Source of the DNA: Nymphaea colorata
Lineage: Eukaryota > Streptophyta > Magnoliopsida > Nymphaeales > Nymphaeaceae
DNA: 64,000 nt
NCBI RefSeq assembly: GCF_008831285.2
Contig: NC_045145.1
Location: 18,430,040 to 18,494,039, forward strand
Reading direction: 5' to 3'
The notes under the pieces were generated by a model. The model worked only from the letters and a program-made list of their open reading frames with translations, was not told the DNA's origin and made no database searches. Positions 56,676 through 64,000 of this stretch are shown piece after piece (the stretch's first letter is position 1; each line of letters opens with the position of its first letter). Both the position numbers and the translations under genes were made by a program.

Positions 56676-57344
56676 ATGAGCCCTTCGGTGCATACTCGGT
56701 CGCCTGCAAGGAGACATTCATCTGATTGGTCTGAATCTCCACCTAAGAGGCGTTCATCAGCACGATCCAGATCTCCTCATAAGAGAGGTTCACCAAGAAG
56801 AGATCGATCTCCTGATAGGCGCAGGGGATCTCCTCCAAGAATGAAATCACCCACTAGGAGTAAATCATCTCACAAGGCAAGGTCACCCACCCGAGAAGCA
56901 TTGTCTAGTCGAGGCCATTCTCCTAATCATGCAAAACATCCTTTGAAGTCTATCTCTTTGTCTCCATCTCCCTCACCACGTACAAAGCGTCTAAGGAGAG
57001 CTCAAGCAGAAAGAGATGCAGAGAGGACAATGGAAAGAGATCGAGATAGAACTAGCAGTAGAGATAAAGATCGTGAGAGACACAAAAGACAGGCTTCAGA
57101 TAAGGATATGGGATATGAAAAAAGAACTGCTGATGACAAGCATGATGGCCATTCATCTAGGCGCAAGCATGAACATTCTTCTTCCCCTGGGGAACGCAGC
57201 CGCAAGCTTAGCAATCACGGGCATCATTCACCTAGAAGAGTTGAGAGTAGTCAAGAGAGGAAGCATGCAGCAAAGACTGGGGCACGTGATGAGGTGTCTG
57301 GTGATATCCTGCCCATGACCCTCTTCCTTGCTTTTACATCCTCC

Positions 57345-57381
<37 letters not shown>

Positions 57382-60300
57382 TCTAAATTGGTCTTTAATA
57401 TGACATGACGTGTGGGGAGATTCATGATGCCTTTAAGCTTTTCTGAAGTTGCTTGCCTTCATGTGAAGCGTTATTGATAAGTTCTTCTGTGCATAGAGTT
57501 TTGGCTAAGACAACCATTGTTTGATATCCTAGATTAATTAATCTTTCTTTTTTCTTCCTGATTCCAATTTAATTTTGAAAAGATAATTGCTCAGATTTGA
57601 ACTATTTGAGAAACTACTCTTCACTGTGGACTTTTTAATGCTGTTGGCTTTGACTATGGTATATTGACATTATAAGAGCTAACTTTTTCCATTTTTGGGT
57701 TTTCCTCTGAATCCTGTCTAAGGAGCCAAATGCCAAGGGTTCATTACCAACCAGGTGTGTGCTTGCTTTCTGCAGTTTTATTTTGTCACTTAAATTGTTT
57801 CAACTTTCATGTTTTTTGCAACTACTTTGAGATAATGTTGTTTTTTGTAAATATGATCAATGGTTCTACTCAAATCCTGCTTGCAATAAGCCCTGAAATG
57901 TACAGTTAGTTTTGTCTATTTTAACTTTATTTGCTGAAAATTTCACGTTACTGGGATGATAGAGGGGGAGGAGGGGGAAAGGGTAGGGCAACTCTGGTGA
58001 TTACTGATGACTCTAGTACCCTTGGTTGTGTTAATCATCCAGTTAACTCATAGATCCTCCTGTATATTACTTTACTTAAATCTATGAAGTTAAAGCGAAA
58101 ATGATGCAGGAATAGAAAGCCTAGAAAATAAATAGAAGTGGAAAAAATGGGTGCTTGTGTGAGTAGTCACCTTTTTGGCGAGTTAAGTGAAGCATTAGCT
58201 GCAGTTTTTCTGGAAACCATCAAAGATTTTTTTTTTCCCTTCTTTAATGGCAGAGAACCCACTCTAAGGGTGTCAAACTTGGCTTTGATAGTTTAACCTG
58301 CCATCCCTGTGGTTGCCTTGCTGTCCATGCGAAACTCTCGAAGTGAAGGCTCCTTGAACCCTAAGAACCTTCACTGGTGCAAGATCATCGTTGAATTGTT
58401 ATTGTACTGTTTCCAAAACAAGCATCTCTGCCTTTCTTTCTTCCTTTGTTTCATAACAATGCTTGTGAGGAACCAAAACATTGAACAAGAAAATTTTCAT
58501 GATGAAAAGGAAAATAAAAAACAAGGTGTAATGTTTTCAGTCACTTGATGACTACTTGAAACCTCAGAAAAATGAAGACTGAATCCACGTCACTTTATCA
58601 AAGACTTCAGAGTCCTTGAGTCTTGTAAATATGGATCTGCTATCCCATTGTTCTTGATAAGCGACAATGCATATTTTCTCTAAGGAGATTCTCTACTATT
58701 GCCTATAAACTGGTTTCTTGGGTTGTTATTAAGGATTTATTAAAAAATGCAGACATCTAACACCATAATTCTTAGTGTCTAATGAAATATTAACGGTTTT
58801 TGTCTTGCCAATCCCCCTAAAAAAAGGGGGAAAAAAAACTTTGTCAACTTCCTTCTGTCTCACAGTGGTATATAAGGAGGACAAAATCTAACATAAATTT
58901 GACGCATGACATAGCTTTATGTGTTCTTGCCTGTTATTATTCATGTTAATGGCAGTTAATCTGTTCCATTCAGATATTGTTAGTTCTTGCTATAGGTGAA
59001 TGGTATTCATATATGCACCACATTCGATTCTTTCAGTTTTCATATGATGACACGTGATGTCTATTTATCAGAGATGAGGAGCATGATTCAGTATCTAAAA
59101 TGAAGGTTGCTGAGGAGGCCTTAGAAACCAAGCAAAAGGTATTTCTGGACCACAAATTTAGTGAAATTGACTTTTTCTCTTTATCCTCATCTTGCTGAAG
59201 ATATACATGATATGGATATGGTCTTCTTAAGCGTGTTAGAATTTTTTTGAATGCAGCAAAAACCATCATTCGAGCTATCCGGGAAACTTTCAGAGGAAAC
59301 TAACCGAGTCAAGGGTGAGATTTCTAATCATCGAGTTTCTACACACTACACAGAAGAATTTTGGTGGATGAAAGTGAAACTGTTTTCCTTTTCATAATTG
59401 CGATGCATGTTTTATTGATATAAGAAAAACTCAACTTTCAGTCATGTAATTGCATCAGTATGGATTATCAAGTCTATGTTTGATTGATTTGCTGCTATAT
59501 TCATGATTGCTTTGGCACATTTCTGTTCATTAGTTTAAACTTAAAGACTGAAAGTCTGAAAGTTTGAAACCATCAACTTTGTCAAAGGATTTGATTTGTT
59601 TTGTTTTTTGTTTTTGGAGAGTTAGAAAATTTTTAAATAAAATATCGTTTCTCAACAAGAGTTACCTTAGGTTTATGAGGTTGGTGGAACTGAAGATATC
59701 TTGGATCAACTGATGATGAAAAATGGTTTCTGATAAGAAGTTGTTACATGCTAAATTAAATCGTTTTTATCATGCTAATGCTAGGTATTAGTTTAGCATA
59801 ATCTGATTTCCAACTGTCATCTTGTCATAGTCTTCGCTACTTAAGGTCTTTTAATTTTTAGTGAAATTATCTCTTGTGCAGGTGTGACCCTGTTATTTAC
59901 TGAACCACCTGATGCTCGCAAACCTGATATGAGGTGGCGACTTTATGTATTCAAGGCTGGGGAAGTACTTAATGGTAATTGTTATTGTCATCATTTTCTT
60001 TTTCTATTACATCTGGTGAGTTCATGTTTGACTTTTCTGGACATATTGGTATTGTTTTGGACAATTCCATGGTTCCAAAATCTTGATAGCAGTTGAAGTG
60101 ATGAATGCTAGTATCAGTAGCAAATCTTATTGCATGACTAACATTATGAACTGTAGGAATTGGAGTTTATATACTACCACTGTAAAAAGGCCACCACTTT
60201 CTCTTGTTTAGTGCATGTCTAGGAATCAGAGAAATATGTGCAGACCTCACTTTTGCAACCTGAATACAGATTTATTTTTTCATTTGTGAGGGTGTTTTGT

Positions 60301-63300
60301 GTGTTATATGTATATTATATGTTATATGTACAATCTGTTGTAAATTTGTAATGCATATTATATGTACTGATTTGATATGATTTTTGTTTGAAATGATTCA
60401 AATGAAATAGTCTATAAGGTCTATAACTGAAATAGTCTATAAGAAATGCAAGCATTGTCCAGTATGTAAACAAGAATGATGTGTTTTCTTTTGTGTACCA
60501 AACTAAGGCATCAGCTAGAACAGAACAGCACAGTTTTCAGTATGTAAACAAGCTGGAAATGTATTGTTAATCTGTCAATGTCATGTAAACAAGAACAGAA
60601 TAGGTTTTCATGTTTACTTTTTGGCTTTATTTGCGAAATATAGTCATTCAATTAGAACAGAACAGTACAGTTTTTCAAGTTTTACTTAGAATAGAAGCTT
60701 ACAGTTCAGTCAGTAAGTACATAATTTTATTATGTAATGGTTAACATAACTAAAAAAACAAAAAAAAAAGGTCGCCTTTTTTGCCTAGGCGCTGCCTGGG
60801 TGCCTTTGACAACTAAGTTTAATATATGCTATTTGTGCGTTTATTTCATGGGGTTGTAATTCATTTTATTTTCTTTAGTTCTCATTCATTTTGTTAATTC
60901 TCCTCTTTATTTCTGTTGCTTTTATTTCCACTATATGGAGATAGTTCTTGGCATGAACATGACAATTATTTAACATGTTGATAAGTGATGGAAAACAAAG
61001 CGAGAACAAGGATCTGATGACTGTTGGTCGGTCTTTTTACCAGATGTTTTTTGACCATTGGAACTGTTTAGCATGTTGCATTGCCTTGTGCAGAACTGCT
61101 TTTGTTATTTTCAAATGGCTGTCTTGCCCATAAATGTGAAAGCATCTTGGTATTCTTCCCCTTTAAAATATGAGATTGTTTTCAAAGGAAGCGCTCCTGG
61201 GAGGGCACACATATGTGATTAATTGATGAATGGACACCTGCAGGGTAGTCTTTGGGACCTGGATGACATATCCTAGGTAGTGCTGGCTGAAGTTGACTTT
61301 TTGACCTTCCAGGAAAAGAATGACCTGCCTAGCATTTCAAAAGTTTATTAGGTCATATTGTTGATCTGTGTATTGTGGCTCCCCTTTAAATTTTTCAATT
61401 TGTACAGACTATGTTGGCATAGTGATTAGGTGACTGTTTCAGTTGGTTTTGAAGTTTTGCCCTTGTATGCTCCTAAGGTATAAGCAGGCCCATAGATCTT
61501 TGATATTCCTTTTTTGCTTAGAGGGCCTTCACTTCCTGCAGTGGGCTATTTATTTTTGACTACTTTTGCATAAATAAGCTAGTTGTTGTACTGTTTCTGA
61601 AGGCAAGTTTGGTTACTCTTGATTTGGTCCTCTGTAGCGGCCATGTAACTTGCATTTTCCTCCTTTCTCATCCTTTTCTGCGTTGTGCATTTCCTAAGCA
61701 TTTTGCTTATTATGTGCTTAGAACCCCTTTACGTGCATCGCCAAAGCTGTTATCTTTTTGGAAGAGAGAGAAGAGTTGCTGATGTTCCTACTGATCATCC
61801 ATCATGCAGCAAGCAGCATGCTGTGATACAGTTCAGGTAAAAGCATATGGGTGTTAGGGCTTAAGAAACTCAATGTATGTAACTAATGGGTAATGGGCTG
61901 CCTCCTGTTTAGCATCCATTATAACCTTAATTGACTACTTGTTCAGGCTGGTTGAAAAAGAAGGAGCTGATGGTTTGATGAAAAAGCAAGTAATGTAAGG
62001 AAACCTCTGGAAAATGTTATTTTATAGTCTGCTACTGAATGGTACAGATTATCATAATATGATATGGAATGCTAATGTGGGCTCTATTTTTCTGTTGATG
62101 CTATTTTCATTAGGCCTTATTTAATGGATCTTGGGAGCACAAATGGTACATTCATTAATGTAAGAGTGTCTACATTTTTCAACTTTTTCCTTACATTACT
62201 TTCTCGTAACTTCATCTCTATGATTTCTTATGCTTTTGTGTTATTTTGGTTGAAGGTTTTCATTGTTTTCCCTATGTCTGTTCTCTCATACAGGATAATC
62301 AGATTGAGCCCCAACGCTATTATGAACTTTTTGAGAAGGACACCATTAGGTTTGGTAACAGTAGGTATGTCTTTAGATGACTGCTAGTCTATCCCTTTGT
62401 TCAGTGCATTGAGTGTGCAATCGCTGGTTGTCAAAGTATGTCTTTCTTTCTATCTATGTTTAAGCTTTTGTGCTATGCTTCTTTTTCTGTCTTAATTTTA
62501 TAGAAGATAGGATAACTTGAATATGTAATTTGATTTGCAATATCAGCGAGTATGGTCTCATTGCGAGGGTAAGATTTTACTTTGCTACATGCCATGGTTT
62601 ATGGCCACTGGTATTATGCTTTCTTGCTTCCTTGGAATTTTTTTTGCAGGCTAACATAGATATGTGAAGCATTTATCCTAAAATTACAGTATTTGCTTTT
62701 CGTTTCTATGGGTAGTAAAATCTTTTCTCTCTGCTGCAATGGGGAATTGACCTGGTAGGGGTGCCTACAGACAGGCAAACGCCTAATTGACCTTGCTGAT
62801 TAACTGAACAGATGATAAAGTTAGGTGCTGACTGGCCATAAAATTGAGCCCCAATATGAGCTGTTTCCTAGTAACACTCTCCATCCTTTGCAGCGCTATG
62901 CTCATCATTGCAAAAATTTACTTCCTCTAGTTCTAAAATATGGTTAAAAAAAAAAGAATCTTGTACAGCGATATTTTGTGTAGAACAGCGCATAGCAAGG
63001 GCCTTCTGAGAAAAGTGAATTGCTGCATCGTCGACAGAACAAGTTAAATGAGACCGCATTACAACAAACTGATAATGGTGTAAAATTTGAAGACATAAAG
63101 CTGTTTGGGGGCAAACCTGGGAAAAGGCTGATTGAAGAACCTTCTTCCGTGTAGATGCCACTTCAGAAACTTAAGTCCTGGCACAGTGTTCTATATTAAA
63201 TTATGCGGACCATTTTACCATAGAAAAGGATTACTGGAAAAAAAATATTATTTCTAGCCGAAGGTGAATAAAAACGTGATAAACTTTCATCAGTTATTAT

Positions 63301-63556
63301 GAAAATGCGAATAAAACAAAGATTTGTTCAGACGTTTTTTATCCTATGAAGCAGTATTTTTTTGCCTGAACCAACGCACAATTCTGTCATAATTTATCAG
63401 CATCCCTGAATACTGAAATTACTTTCAATTTTGTCATAGAAATTTCTTTCCTTCGTTTGGGCACAGTGTACTCTTTACGCATTGATAATTTGACTTTTCC
63501 TTTTTGTTCTCTGCAGTCGAGAATATGTACTTTTGCACGAGAATTCAGCTACTTGA
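56676..63556 (+). CDS. DDL: DAWDLE/SNIP1-type FHA-domain protein
   Basis: Nuclear phosphothreonine-binding protein. The Arabidopsis homologue DAWDLE binds RNA and DCL1 and promotes microRNA and siRNA accumulation; the animal homologue is SNIP1. Ten coding exons: 56676-57293, 57723-57754, 59072-59138, 59257-59314, 59882-59974, 61722-61836, 61947-61994, 62114-62159, 62294-62364 and 63517-63556. Phases agree, sum 1188 nt, 395 aa. Residues 1-110 are RS/SP-rich (SARSRSPHKRGSPRRDRSP) and 110-200 are highly charged (Arg, Asp, Glu). The FHA domain spans about 290-392 with all signature residues: YLFGRE, CSKQHAV and LGSTNGTFIN, ending RFGNSSREYVLLHENSAT. The motif GVTLLFTEPPDARKPD before it is typical of this family. 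The exon 1 donor (GAG/gtgtct) is weak. The start is the first ATG after a splice acceptor. A (TC)n tract lies just inside intron 1. Confidence 0.94.
57349..57384. repeat. (TC)n microsatellite in DDL intron 1
   Basis: About 30 bases of ct dinucleotides, 55 bases after the exon 1 donor. Confidence 0.9.
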
Positions 63557-64000
63557 CATTGTGATTGCTGCTGCCAATTGCTACTGGCTTCAGCCGAATT
63601 TGCTGCTTCCAGTTTTGCAGTTCTAGTTGCGTCTCTCTTTGATGTTCTTGCACCACATTTTGTTTCTTACTGGTAACTAGTAGCATTAATTATGTAAAAT
63701 TAGTTTTCTCTGCTTGCAAATAGGCTCCTGCTTGCCAAAGTCTTGGTTTGTACAGAGAGAATATGCGTGCTGTTTCTGTTGCTTTCCATGAGTGGTGTCG
63801 ATCTCTAGAAGTAATGTTTGTCTCAAAACTATGGCAATAAGTAGCAAACGAGTCCAGGCTGCGGTCCAATTGGCGCTTTGAAATTTGCTGTCTTGTTGCG
63901 TTTGGTAAACTTTCTGGCATGCAGTGAGCTGATCAACATCGTCCATCCCCTTGCCGTAGTAACCTTCTAAGCCTACCCTCGTACATTGATGCTACTTGGG
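63557..64000. other. 3' flank of the DAWDLE-like gene
   Basis: It should contain the 3' UTR. No further gene is visible before the window ends. Confidence 0.5.

Noticed and set aside
57002..57425. Minus-strand Leu/Arg/Ser-rich frames over DDL exon 1
   Set aside because: They are antisense shadows of the RS-rich exon and the (TC)n tract.

Overview
This window is nuclear DNA from a flowering plant. The evidence is intron-rich genes with GT-AG junctions, plant-only families (calcium-dependent protein kinase, SERK co-receptor kinase, mTERF, DAWDLE-type FHA protein), AT-rich intergenic DNA, long (TA)n and (CT)n tracts and small non-autonomous DNA transposons. The lineage cannot be fixed from sequence alone.

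Layout. 1-2.4 kb: no recognised gene. 2.4-3.7 kb (+): a single-exon mTERF gene. It lies in a segment that was duplicated in tandem, and the second copy (4.9-6.3 kb) holds a decayed mTERF pseudogene. 6.9-12.2 kb (-): an eight-exon calcium-dependent protein kinase (500 aa). 12.2-15.8 kb: the divergent intergenic region between the kinase and the next gene. 15.8-19.3 kb (+): a six-exon IST1-like ESCRT-III regulator (596 aa). 20.7-28.5 kb (-): a three-exon LRR receptor-like pseudokinase (1054 aa) resembling Arabidopsis At5g10020. 28.5-45 kb: a long gene-poor, transposon-rich region with three copies of one hAT-type MITE family (two with perfect 8-bp target duplications), a larger CTCGAG-rich element, LINE debris and very long (TA)n arrays. 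45.1-51.8 kb (+): an eleven-exon SERK1/2-type co-receptor kinase (620 aa). 51.8-56.7 kb: intergenic and 5' leader sequence. 56.7-63.6 kb (+): a ten-exon DAWDLE/SNIP1-type protein with an RS-rich N-terminus and a C-terminal FHA domain (395 aa).

For the five spliced genes I placed every coding junction by eye. In each, all phases agree and the summed coding length is an exact number of codons. The genes do not form an operon-like unit. Three are signalling proteins of the membrane or cytosol (CPK, LRR pseudokinase, SERK). IST1-like proteins act in endosomal sorting, the route that degrades plasma-membrane receptors. mTERF and DAWDLE belong to organelle gene expression and small-RNA/RNA processing. 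Nothing here looks like a wholly new system. The best leads are the fresh hAT MITE cluster, the mTERF duplication with decay, a 33-bp minisatellite open on both strands in the pseudokinase intron, a possible 22-nt cassette exon in the DAWDLE gene, and several clean hairpins flanked by AT repeats.
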